A stretch of DNA of 64,000 nt from Lonicera japonica (Eukaryota; Streptophyta; Magnoliopsida; Dipsacales; Caprifoliaceae), in the NCBI GenBank assembly GCA_021464415.1, contig CM038465.1, forward strand, positions 79,518,919 through 79,582,918, read 5' to 3'. Both the position numbers and the translations under genes were made by a program. This document shows positions 12,501-22,941 of the stretch, one piece after another. Below the pieces are notes generated by a model, which was given only the letters and a program-made list of their open reading frames with translations, searched no databases and had not been told where the DNA came from. The stretch's first letter is position 1; each line of letters opens with the position of its first letter.

Positions 12501-13408
12501 TTGAGAGAGGTCCGAGAGGCAAGGCAGCGACACGGGTAGATGGTAAACAATGCAACGACCGAAAGCGTAAGGATATAGGAATGACTGAATATGCGTTACT
12601 TAATGATCACTATACCAGAAGGACTCGGAGGTATGTTTCTTCAACGATACCTCGTGCGACGGTACCGGGTGATGAAGACAAAATTAACCCTGTTTTCAAA
12701 ACCCTGTTAATATGATTACTGGTCTTCATCCAGTAATCATAATGTACCATGTTAATATAATGTACCTGGACAAGGGAAAGGGTGTATGGTACCACGTTAA
12801 TCCAATGAAGCCTCGCAAGAAAGGGGATGAATACAACAAATGCTACAGAGATGCATCCCGAATGGTATTAAAAATTCGACATCAATTACATTGACAATTA
12901 GATTCTTCTATTTCGATGCATTCTTTTATTTGTTTCAAATTAATTAAATGTCCATATGCAGTATTCCGAGATAAGGAGATTCCTAATGCAAATGAAAGAG
13001 AATGCACCACACACACTGATAGAAGGGACAAAAGATTATTTCAGCACCAAAGATGATGGGAAGTCAAAGCACAAACAGGTGCTAAGTGATACAGAATGCG
13101 ATGCTCTTCAGTGGTTGGTTAGTTCCACTGTGGATTATCCATTGAAAGCAAAGACAGACTGCCCTCATCAATCAAACGACAGGTATGTGATGTGGATTTT
13201 CAGTACCCGTTAAACTTTTCATTATTATTAATCTTACCACTTTTTTTTCAGCGTCGATTGTGCAGTAGCAGTTATGTATTACATGACAGAGTTATTTGCT
13301 GGACGTGAATTAGACGGTAGTTTGCGAGGCAGTGTGATAAGAGACATGAGGGTAAGGGTCGCAGAGGTCTTCACTGGTTCCATGTTGGAGTTGCTGAACA
13401 CGGAATAG
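9567..13408 (+). pseudogene. ULP1-like (C48-type) cysteine protease gene of the MULE, decayed
   Basis: A possible first exon (9567) starts MIQERQQELLNRRRSPRL. Pieces at 10175-10378 and 10388-10657 (TGTSIPWFLAKL, YNWALAIYEWLME, GCVPLLM) match the plant MULE-type region that precedes the protease domain. A coiled-coil block runs 11477-12331 and continues in the same frame to 12715 past an in-frame TAG at 12329-12331. The protease end is at 12712-12893 (DKGKGVWYHVNPMKPRKK), 12962-13182 (CPHQSND) and 13252-13408 (SVDCAVAVMYYM); splicing 13182 to 13252 is GT/AG. The catalytic Gln and the Cys in QSNDSVDC are present. The His is probably in YHVN; the usual Asp seems to be Asn (HVNPM). Several stops (9821-9823, 10747-10749, 12329-12331) make it a pseudogene. 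A C48 protease would cut SUMO or a similar tag, but its role in transposition is unknown. Confidence 0.75.
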
Positions 13409-13746
13409 ACTAAAGAGAAATCATCAATGGATGGTGCATCTGAAAAAATGAAAGGTTGATTTCCGAATGGAGCATCTTGGTAATGCGAAAGATAAAAGGA
13501 ATTTTCAACATGGATACAATCTACTAGCATATTATATAAACTATAATAAGTGATATATCACGGTTTTCACATTTATAATGTAAAATCTCTTTCATTTTGG
13601 ATATTTTGTGTATTGGGGATAGTAACTGTGATTTTCCAATGTTATGAATATTTTTTAAGGTGGTCTAATATTTTTCATTTACCTAATTTGAACTTTGTAT
13701 AATGGGGAATGCACTTGTGAGTGAACAATATTATTGCGACTGTTTG

Positions 13747-13748
<2 letters not shown>

Positions 13749-13780
<32 letters not shown>
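13749..13780. repeat. (TA)n microsatellite
   Basis: About 16 TA units just beyond the end of the ULP1-like pseudogene. Confidence 0.9.
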
Positions 13781-13783
<3 letters not shown>

Positions 13784-13947
13784 CATTTAGGCTTATTGTA
13801 CGTATAATTGTATAACATATATTGAAACAATAAATATCTAAATAATAGCTGAGTAGTAAAGTTTAAATCTTTATATATATAAATACAATATTTTAGATTA
13901 ACTAACGATAAGTATAGAACATATATTGGAATAATCTGTACATTTTT

Positions 13948-15190
13948 AAATGTATAACAGATATTGGAAAATCGGCTTCTCAATAAGAACTACGTAGTAA
14001 TGATTAAATATATATGTATATATATTAAATTTATTCAACTAAATATATATGTTTACATAATCAATATTTAAAAATGTACACATAAAACATTAACTTATCA
14101 ATTACCAAATGTATTTTTTTTGAGTATTTATTTGAGCACGGTATTCACATTCGATGTGTATTTTGCGTCTATTTGTTTCTATATATGTATATCTGATTTA
14201 GTCGGTTTTTTTCGATCAGTATATAACATATATTGAAATAATATGTTTCTCGTTAAGACCCACGTATTAAATTCAAATATAATTATATATATAAAATAAT
14301 TTAGATTTACTATTGAAACAATTATCTAACATTTGTTGAATAATCCAAAAAACAAAATATTCTATAATAATGGTGCTTAAATAACAACTCACACTTTATT
14401 TATTTCAATCTATTGGTGAGAAAGCTTACAGATATCAATGAGCTAAATATTATATATACAGGTACGCCTATTGTGTACACCTATTGTTATCTAAGAATAG
14501 CTATATATATATTGGACATAAGTGTACATATAATTGTAGAAAAGATATTTATCTGATTCGGCCATATTGTACATATAAGTCGTATATATATTCTGGATAT
14601 AGGTGTACAGAATACTATAAAGTCTTTATTATATATATATATATATATTAGTTAGTCGTATTGTCTCAATAAATGTATAACAAATATTGAGAAATCGGCA
14701 TCTCAATAAGAATTAAGTAGTAAAGGTTAAATCTATATGTATACATATATTAAATTTATTCAACTAACTATATCTATTTCGATATTCAGTATTTAAAAAT
14801 GTACACATCAAACATTAACTTATCATTTACCAAATGCAGTTTATTTGAATATTTATATGAGCACGGTATTCACATTCGATGTATATTTTGCGTCTATTTG
14901 TTTCTATATATGTATATCTGATTTAGTCGATTTTTTTCGATAAGTATAGAACAGATATTGAAATAATCTGTTTCTCGTTAAGACCTACGTATTAATTTCA
15001 AATGTATATTAAATAATTTAGATTTACTATTGAAACAATCCTCTAACGTTTGTTGAATAATCCGAAAAACAAAACATTTTATAATAATAATGCTTAAATA
15101 AAAATTCACACTTTATTTAATTCAATTTATTGGTGACAAAACTTTTTCGTAGCAATGTGCTAAATATTCTCTATACATGTACGCCTATTA
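13948..15190. repeat. About 724-bp direct duplication at the 3' end of the transposase gene
   Basis: Copy 1 starts near 13948 (AAATGTATAACAGATATTGGAAAATCGGC) and copy 2 near 14672 (AAATGTATAACAAATATTGAGAAATCGGC). Shared landmarks are GAGCACGGTATTCACATTCG at 14135 and 14861, TTTGCGTCTATTTGTTTCTA, and the CACTTTATTTA...TATTGGTGA block at 14391 and 15109. Copy 2 contains the last codons of the minus-strand transposase and copy 1 holds a degenerate echo of them, so the duplication includes the transposase tail and its 3' flank. Confidence 0.8.
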
Positions 15191-17414
15191 TGTCCACCCA
15201 ACTGACCACATCTTCCATATTTTACCTTACCAACCTCTCCACTTGACTTGAATCGTTTTGTACGTTGCCTTCCAGGTTAGTTCTTAGTATTGAGAGGAAG
15301 TAGAACTGGTACTTCGTCCTCATCGAGCATGTCATCTGGGTTTTGAACAATAGGCAGAATGCTCTGTGAATAATATTCCCTAAATGTATCTGCCTTGAAG
15401 TAATAGTCAACCTACTGGTACGGGTCAACGTCAATGAATTTCATAATAGTTACTGCATGCACACAAGGGAAACCTATAAATTTCCACTAGTTACAAGTAC
15501 ACGATCGTTCAGCAAGGTCAACTTTGCAGGTGTATTTCGAAAGAACCTCGTAAACATCTTCATTCGAGCGGTTGACTATCCAATGTTCCCCAGCTTTGAC
15601 GTAGCTGGCCAATAACTTTTCAAATTTAGGGCACAGAACAATTGTCCACTTGCTGGCTTCATGGGATCGTATTCCAATAAAACGCATCATCCTATATCTT
15701 ATTCCATCAACAAGCTGTGTAATGGACAATGTCCTCTCGGTAAGCAACATCGAATTGAATGATTCAACGATGTTCGAGCACATTTCACCGTATCGTTCCC
15801 CCGAAAAGTATGAATTTGTCCAGTTTTCAAATGGTAAACCACTTAGGAAGGATCTTATAACTGCACCACCTTCTATTTTAAGCTCATCCAGCTTCTTGTG
15901 AAATCGTTTCCTTGATAACGTGTAAGCACAATTGGTGAACAACTGAACAACTATTTCACGAGTGTCCCTATTATTTAAGCCTGGGAATTTGGCCTCGATA
16001 TTGTTCTTTAGGTGATAGTAACAAAATGCATGAGGATGACCAGGAAACTATTCTCTAATTGCATTAATCAAACCATTATTTCAATCAGACATGAATGTAA
16101 TAGTCCTACCATCACTTTCAAGAATGTGCTGTAGGTGTTCAGCAAACCAACCCCAACTTTCATCGCTCTCGTTGTCGACAATTGCGAATGCGATCGGATA
16201 TAAACCCGTCGAATAAAAAAATATTTAATACTATCATACACAATCTAAAAATAATTATTAATCTATCGCTAATTAAAATGTTACACAGAAAAACATATAT
16301 CGATCACCTTGGTCGCCGTTCTTCCCTGTCGCTGCTAGCAAAGTACCTTTTATGTTTACGCTTCAGATGAGACCCATCTAAACAGAGATACGACCGACAA
16401 TATTTGAAACCTGTTATACATGCACCAAAAAATACAAAACACCTACCAAATCGTGTCGTTTCCCTATCAAACTCAATTCTGCAGTGCGATGCCGGGTTTG
16501 TATGTATTATTGAAAAAAGGTATGTATTATTGAAAAAAGGTACACAACGAGCTGTTGGTATGATTCGTCTTCGTCGCCGTGAAGTCCATTTCTTGCCAAC
16601 TCTCGACCGTACCAAGCATTCCAATACAGCACATTAAGTCCGTAATTGGTTTTGAGTTCACGTATTATGTCAGTCGGCCTGTATAAGGGATTTTCACGGA
16701 TCATATCTGTTATAATTAAAGCCACAATTCGAGAGTTTACCATTGCACTCCTACTGACAGTGATATTACCACCACAATTGTGAACATTATTGAATATCCT
16801 CACGTAGAAATTGCCATTCAATTTGCTAACAGAAGCATGTACACGCCATGGACAACCGTTTGACACACGCTTAGCACAAACAGTCGTAACTCTGGTCTTG
16901 TCATTCTTAATAAATTTTATTCTAAATCCAACAGCAATGGTATATTTTATCAACTGCTGCCTAAACTCTTTCGCCCCACCATAGAAAACCTGATTAACTT
17001 GTGTTATGTATGTCTTCCACACATCTTTCATAAAAACAATGTTCTCATGCTCATCGTATCCCAGTAATACGTGATTTGCATTGTTTATGGGATCATAGAG
17101 CTCTATATTCATATCTCGTTCAACATGATTTGTGGTGGATTCGTTGTTTTGGTTTTCAGACACTTCGATGTCGATAAAGTCTGCATAGGCAACTCTTTGG
17201 CTGACAAACATCATGTGCATGTCACGATCCGAGCTCAAGTTGCATTTGGTACATTCAAAGAATACCTGATTACGTATGATCCCATGTCTGTTTTCTCAAA
17301 AAATGACTTTATCTCATTCCGTAAATGATTGAACGATGAATGTTCTTGTACGTACATGGCAATTGTGGATTCCCTAAATGTACACCTAGCAATTGAGGTT
17401 TTCCATGCATCCAT
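15161..17414 (-). pseudogene. MuDR-type Mutator-like transposase, decayed
   Basis: The likely start is at 17414 (MDAWKTSIARCTFRES). The MuDR DNA-binding block follows (FYGGAKEFRQQLIKYTIAVG...CAKRVSNGCPWRVHAS, near 17010-16840), then the catalytic segment LCLDGSHLKRKHKG (near 16380-16340), AIVDNESDESWGWFAEHL, FMSD, FCYYHLKNN and NIVESFNSML. The SWIM finger (RSCTCN...GFPCVHA) and a CCHC knuckle (GRCGQLGGHNRRTC, first Cys replaced by Tyr) end the protein. Lesions: a frameshift near 17250, a 20-bp tandem duplication at 16501-16540, a TGA after FMSD where Arg is expected, a TAG inside the SWIM finger where Gln is expected, and a frame change before the knuckle. Both stops fit C-to-T changes on the coding strand. 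It is convergent with the ULP1-like gene. Confidence 0.9.
16501..16540. repeat. Exact 20-bp tandem duplication inside the transposase
   Basis: TATGTATTATTGAAAAAAGG is present twice head to tail. Twenty bases shift the frame. On the minus strand the frame that encodes YQQLVVYLFSIIHT ends soon after the first copy, and the other frame continues from the second copy (YLFSIIHTNPASHCRIEF) into the catalytic segment. Confidence 0.92.
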
Positions 17415-18600
17415 TATCCTGCATTATGTAATAACATAAAAAATGTAAAAAGAACGAAATTGCATTAACCACACAAAAATAGTGTGTACAAGTGATCAAA
17501 ATAATAAACATATGCAAAATATTACAAAAAACCAATAAATTGGAGTATACGTGTGTAGTAACCTGTCGTTTAGTGATTAAGGGCGTGGTTTACTTTGCAA
17601 ACAAGTGAATGCAATCGCCGTGAACAGCTGAATAGAAACACACACGATGAAAAATAAGCAGGTGTAATTTCTGGCACATAATCAAGAACACAGGGATGTC
17701 GGTATATATAATGTAACAAAGATAGATAAGATTGTAATAACATGTTAATTTAGATAACTTTTTCAAAATTCAAAAAATTTGTCTTTTTTGACGCATATAT
17801 GTTTGATCCATATATTCACTGTATCGTTACTAATACTACCATTATATTTATAAATCATAATATAAAAAAAAAAAGTTAAGAGATAAATAATGGTAACATG
17901 TACTTCACGATTTATTAAGTTCAAAAAAATATATTTAGAATAACGAATTCAAAATAAATCTAATTAGATGGTGTTAACTTTAAAATTGTTTAACGTACAG
18001 TATTAATTAATTGTCGCTAAATAAGTACCGAGACAATTATTTACTCATATATACTAAACGTATAAAATATCAAAAGTAATTGTTTCGTAAATACTAGTGC
18101 CATAAAATTGTCAAAATAAGAATAATGTATTAATAATTGTATTAATTATGGAAAGCTACACGACCCAAAAATATTAACATTAACAATAAAGTATCAGTAA
18201 TCACTGCCCACTACCTTTCATATAAACTGCCAGCTATTAATTCATAATCAATAGGTATTCAATTAATAATTCAATTTAATTATAGATATTACAAATCAAT
18301 CCCCTTTTTTACGCCATAAGGTAGTACATCAAGTTGCGGGTAGAATTCTTTACAACAACGTGCATAAAATTATCAGTTTATTCTATCTAAATTTAAAGGA
18401 ATTTATAGAATTCAATTATTAATACTTATCGTGCAACATAACATGAATATTCAAACAAAGATTAAATGCTAACGCGGCCACCACCCCCCAACATATTAAA
18501 CGGGTACTTATTGAATGTTAGTGATAATAAATAAAAATTCAAAATTGACAATATAAAACTTTAAAATATTGTTATTTGTATATAAATTTTATAATATTAT
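17415..18600. other. Transposase upstream region, no gene
   Basis: AT-rich sequence upstream of the minus-strand transposase. It should hold that gene's promoter, but no specific element is recognisable. Confidence 0.4.
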
Positions 18601-19194
18601 CAAATCAAACAGATATATTTAAATTATCGAGGTATCAAGCCATAAAAAAACTCCTCAACACATAAACATGTGTGTATAGATGTTTGTATATCGAACATGA
18701 AAAATATAATATTATCAAAGTATAAAGCATTGTGCATGTACTTTAGTTAAACAGGTACATGCACAATGCTAATAGCATAAATATATTATCAAATTATAAA
18801 TAGCTATATATGCACATTTGAACTAAATTATAACGACTCGTTTATAAATAGGTATATAAAGATGTTTGTATATTGTAAAATATAAAATTCGATATAAACA
18901 GGTACATGTAGAATGTTACATCAGAAAAATATTATCAAATCATAAATAACTATATATGCACATTTTAACAAAATAATAACTACTCAAGTTGTAAGCAAAT
19001 ATATAAAGATATATATATATATATATATAGTGTAAAATATAAAATCCGATATAAATAGGTACATGTAGAATGCTACATCAAAAATATATTATCAAATCAT
19101 AAACAGCTATATATGTACATTTTGACTAAATTATAACTACTCAAGTTGTAAACAAATATATAAAGATATTTATATAGTGTAAACAATTATATAC
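18600..19194. repeat. About 150-bp subterminal tandem repeats
   Basis: The landmark GGTACATG(T/C)A(G/C)AATG occurs at about 18754, 18901 and 19058 (spacing 148-157 bp), with accompanying TATTATCAAATCATAAA, CTATATATG(C/T)ACATTT and ATAACTACTCAAGTTGTAA. Degenerate units resume after the nested hAT (19973-20065) and after the LTR-like block (21245-21420). Arrays of this kind near MULE ends are known and can bind transposase; that role here is inference. Confidence 0.8.
18726..18770. other. Perfect 16-bp inverted repeat (hairpin)
   Basis: Arms AGCATTGTGCATGTAC (18726-18741) and GTACATGCACAATGCT (18755-18770) are exact reverse complements around a 13-nt loop. It lies at the first unit of the tandem repeats. 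It could be a binding palindrome or RNA hairpin; no function can be assigned. Confidence 0.8.
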
Positions 19195-19202
19195 GATATA
19201 AA

Positions 19203-19964
19203 CAGGGGTGGATCTATGTAGGGGCAGGTGGGGCCATGGCCCTACCTGGACTTTTGGCAAATTTGTTTAGAGTTTTGGTGCTTTTGTGTGTCAGTTGGAA
19301 AATTGAGGGTGGTTTGTGCAATTAAAGCTGTCCATTGGGTGAGGGGAGCGAGGGGTGTTTGTGTAATGGATTGGATGAATTCAGGGGACGGTTTTGTAAA
19401 TATATGTGGGCTGGTGAATAATTAAGAAGGTAGGCAGTTAATTTTTTTTTGTTTACTCCTCTTTTTTCTTTCCATTTTTGTTTTTTATTTGTTCCGGCTC
19501 TGTTTTGCACTTCGTACTTTGTACTCCGCACACTACACTTTGTACTTTTTTTTTTGGATAGCCTCTTAGGTTAGATTTCTTTTTTATAATCTTATAATAT
19601 AGATTGTTATTTGATAAATTAATATTGAGATTAATATATGTGTTTGTTGGTTATAGTAGGTTGAATATTGAGTTGATAAATATATTTTAAAATATATAAT
19701 TAGTTTTAGTATATTGTTTTAAATTTTTCAGAAATAGAATGGAGAAACATTTTAGTAAAGTAGGAGTAAATTCTACTTCTCGAAATGTTGGTTCGAGTTC
19801 TATTCTAAATGTTGAATCAATATTTTCAAATGTCGATTCCACTCCGTCAAATATATGTTTCTTCGCTCCGAATGTTGATTCTACTACTCCAAATAGTATA
19901 TGCAAAAATTTTTATTGTGTTATTAGTTTGGCCCCCCTGAACAAAATTTCTGGCTCCGCCACTG
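19203..19964 (+). mobile_element. Non-autonomous hAT element with 8-bp TSD GATATAAA
   Basis: The ends are CAGGGGTGGATCTATG and, read inward from the right, CAGTGGCGGAGCCAGA, a degenerate inverted pair typical of plant hATs. Perfect GATATAAA copies flank it (19195-19202 and 19965-19972). It is 762 bp and encodes no transposase. A small ORF at 19739-19993 starts MEKHFSK and has NVGSSSI / NVESIFSN / NVDSTPSN repeats. It may be the remnant start of a TTF/ZMYM1-type hAT protein, which often begins MEKHF or MERYF. It is inserted in the MULE tandem repeats. Confidence 0.9.
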
Positions 19965-20065
19965 GATATAAACAACTGTATATGGAAGATTGAAACAACT
20001 ATATATTGATATTTTATCTAAAGTACAATTATTTAAATTACTAAACAGTTATATACGATATAAAT

Positions 20066-21244
20066 TTTAAGACCCGTAAATTTCTAGTTTTTACTTTTAT
20101 ATATAATACATGGGTATTATGGTAATGTTACATTAAGTGTCTATATAATTATAATTACGATTTATTTATTTATTTATTTTCTACATTCATGAGTTAGATG
20201 TGTTCTATATAACATTATTTTTGTAGCTTACTATAATAAATTAGTGAGTCTTATATTTTAGTTTAATTGGTTTTCTTAATCCAACATGTATTAGGAAGTG
20301 GGCCAGGTCTATTATATAATTAGTATTTATAAGCCCTAATCTTATAAGATTTAAATTAAAGCCTTAAACCCATTATCTATTTAATAGTAATATATTTAGT
20401 TATATTGGGAGAATGAGAAGAAAAAGAAAACAACGTACATAGAAAAAAGGGAAGAGACGACTTGGTCTAGGGCGTAGAAGGAGATACGATTGCAAAACGA
20501 TCATTCTTGTTCCTTAGTTTCAAGATATCTTTCTCCATTTATCAATAATTTAGGTGAGTGATTCTCACCCTTTTCTAGTGGTTTTATTCATACATGTTTC
20601 GATTTTCTTTTGACCTAATTTTTGTGAAGAAAGGTTATTGTGTTTTCGCTCAATTATTTGTAAGTTTCTTAATAAAGAATTTCAGTCATATGCTCTTACT
20701 AAAAATCTGAGAAAAATATATAGATTGATATTATGAGTTAAAAGTATTTTGGATTTGAAATTGAATTAATAGGGCTTTTAATTTGGGAGATATAAATTTT
20801 ACAAAACAAGAGTATTAAGATACCTAATGTCAATCAGATTGCTATCTTACATGTGTATATACGGATTCGTTTAGGATATTAAACCTTCGTGTAAAAATCT
20901 GGAAACATTAGAGAAGTTAATATCATGTGTTAGGAGTATCTGGGCTTTGGAATTGATTGAATATGATTTTTATGTTGAGAGATATTGAATTTACAAAAAC
21001 AGTGTACTGCAGAATCTGATGCTAGACAGATTGTATATTTGTCACCAAAATATTTGTAACTCCTAAAGTATAAATAATTTTTAGTTGAATCGAATTGGAT
21101 ATGACTCCAGACACATTAGGCTATATTGTATAATTTTTATGAAAGTTTTTTATTGTTGAGTAATTCCCAGAATTTATGTGAAGTTGGATGGCTGAGTACA
21201 TGTGGATTAATGGGTACTCGAGATCCAAAAATCGGGGTGTGACA
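20066..21244 (-). mobile_element. Probable solo LTR, about 1.18 kb
   Basis: On the minus strand it opens TGTCACACCCCGATTTTTGG, a frequent start of plant Ty3-type LTRs, and ends near ...TTTACGGGTCTTAAA. The flanks are TAAAT (20061-20065) and TAAAG (21245-21249), a 4/5 match. MULE repeat sequence resumes on either side (ACTATATATGGAAGATTG near 21251 echoes GTATATGGAAGATTG near 19978). No coding sequence is present. The 20066 end has lost the canonical CA, so that boundary is approximate. Confidence 0.6.
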
Positions 21245-21479
21245 TAAAGAACTATATATGGAAGATTGGACTTATGCACAATTACTCAAGAAAATATATA
21301 ATATATGTTCGAATAGATACATATATAATGGAAAATAATAAGAAATACAAATTTGAACTTAACAGTTATAGGTAATAATATATCCATATATGCAATGTAT
21401 AATATAAATATACGGAAATTACAACAATTTTCTATAATTATTAAATAATATATTATTCAAAAAAATATTAAAATACCAA

Positions 21480-21660
21480 AAATTTATTATAAACGTATTG
21501 AATTCAACTACCAAAAATATTATAAACGTATTAAATGTATTATAAACGTATTAAAAATGTATTATAAACGTATTAAAAATGTATTATGAACGTATTATAA
21601 ACGTATTGAATTCAACCACCAAAAATGTATTATAAAAAATATTAAAATACCAAAAATAAT
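21480..21660. repeat. Short tandem repeat (about 21 bp, TATTATAAACGTATTAAAAA)
   Basis: The phrase ATTATAAACGTATT occurs six or more times with spacers of A-rich sequence, bounded by two copies of TTGAATTCAAC(T/C)ACCAAAAAT. Part of the MULE right subterminal region. Confidence 0.8.
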
Positions 21661-22162
21661 CATAAAATTCATAATATGACCTATTAAATTTGAAACAATA
21701 TATTAAACTACCAAAAATATTAACATTAGTAATAACTTAATAAAATTCAAAATAATATAATAACACAACCAATTTTATAATATTCCTATGGTAAATATAA
21801 ATGAGTCAAAAAGATTATAAAAAAACAACCAAATTCAGAAAATACACTTTCAAAAAATAAATATTATCACATCTCATTTTTTAAGAAACTAATAATACAT
21901 TTACATGTTGTTTCTTTATTACCGAAACACACGTCCAAATTAAAAACAATAACAAATCTCATTAAAGCTCAATTATCAACGTTGCCATATAAATCGTGAA
22001 GGGCAAAATAGTCTTTCTTAATGTCTCGCATACATATACATTAATCACAACAACTCTATTTTAAGAAACAATTTAAAATGAGGGGTATAATTCTAATAAG
22101 ATATTAAGGGCTGTCCTGACCTCCTAATAAGTTTGAAAAATAGAGATAAAATTCTAGTTTTC

Positions 22163-22276
22163 TATTATCTTAATGGACAATCCCTCTCTTTTAAGGTCAC
22201 TACCGGAGATGGTAGGACTGTGATGTCCTACAATGTTGCCCCAGCTAGTTGGTCTTTTGGGCAAACCTTCAATTGA
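22163..22276 (+). pseudogene. Alpha-expansin, displaced 3' end
   Basis: After the 9-bp duplication (22163-22171) the reading is [15 protein letters not shown], then [19 protein letters not shown] and a TGA at 22274-22276. This is the standard C-terminal strand of an alpha-expansin, and it follows on from ...NNYL at 1469. It ends a few residues earlier than the usual ...FGQTFxGxQF. The exact codon-level fit across 20.7 kb is the strongest sign that one gene was split by one insertion. Confidence 0.93.
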
Positions 22277-22548
22277 GCTCAATTTCACTAGATCGACCCG
22301 GCCGGCCCCACCATCCCACCAATTATTATTATTATTATTATTATTGGGGTTAGTTTAATATATAGCTCCTAGATAGGTACGTACGTAGAATTTGATATCC
22401 ACCAGGTATTTGTATTGTGACGGTTGGTATTAGTAGCTTGGACCGGGGGGGGGGGGGGGTTTGCCTCGATCTAGGTGCTCTAATTAAATTTGAGGAGGGG
22501 CCTATATTAAAATGGTCCTTCAATTGGTTTGTACGAGGGTACCCCCCC

Positions 22549-22586
<38 letters not shown>

Positions 22587-22916
22587 GGGTACTTTTTTTA
22601 TATTCTTATTAACAATGTCTTCCTTTGCTCTTCGATCTAACTTTTTTGAAGGCAGTGGCGGACTTAATTTTACCACGTGGCCGCCCCTGTAGCAAGTGTT
22701 TCCATTTCGGCTTTGTAATCAATCAGCTTTTGTTATATATGTTTCTAACTTGATATTATTTTTAAACAAGATATAAGATTTCAAATTTATTAACACTGAA
22801 CTTGTGTTTAATTATCTATCTATTCCTTCCCTCCCTAGCTAATTAAGAGGTAACTTTTTACGTAACTTAAAAATAAAAATACTTCAATTTTAACATACAC
22901 ATATATAATTAGTAGT
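22277..22916. other. Expansin 3' flank with simple repeats
   Basis: Contains an (ATT)n run (22322-22345), a 15-G run (22445-22459) and a CT/AT microsatellite (22549-22585). A small hAT-end-like piece lies at 22653-22689. No gene is visible; the first part probably served as the expansin 3' UTR. Confidence 0.5.
22653..22689. mobile_element. 37-bp piece bounded by hAT-like ends
   Basis: CAGTGGCGG at the left and CCGCCCCTG (reverse complement CAGGGGCGG) at the right resemble a hAT terminal pair with almost everything between deleted. The flanks do not show a matching 8-bp duplication, so it may be coincidence. Confidence 0.3.
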
Positions 22917-22941
22917 TTTATAATAAAACGTGAATATTATC

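Larger units (their letters stand above)
1470..22162. mobile_element. Large ULP1-carrying Mutator-like element (about 20.7 kb with nested insertions)
   Basis: The element interrupts expansin exon 3. It begins GAGGGGCAATTACTATTACA and ends ...TAGTTTTC, flanked by an 8/9 duplication. The inverted termini are degenerate. The block AGACTAAAATACCCC sits 146 bp in from the left end (1616-1630), and its counterpart AGACTATTTTGCCC, read on the minus strand, sits 147 bp in from the right end (22015 to 22002). Inside are a frameshifted acidic ORF, a ULP1-like protease gene (plus), a MuDR-type transposase (minus, convergent with it) and long subterminal tandem repeats. Nested in it are a solo LTR (5355-7150), a hAT element (19203-19964) and an LTR-like block (20066-21244). 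Subtracting these leaves about 17 kb, large for a MULE but partly explained by repeat expansion. All its genes carry stops or frameshifts, so it is not autonomous now. Confidence 0.8.
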
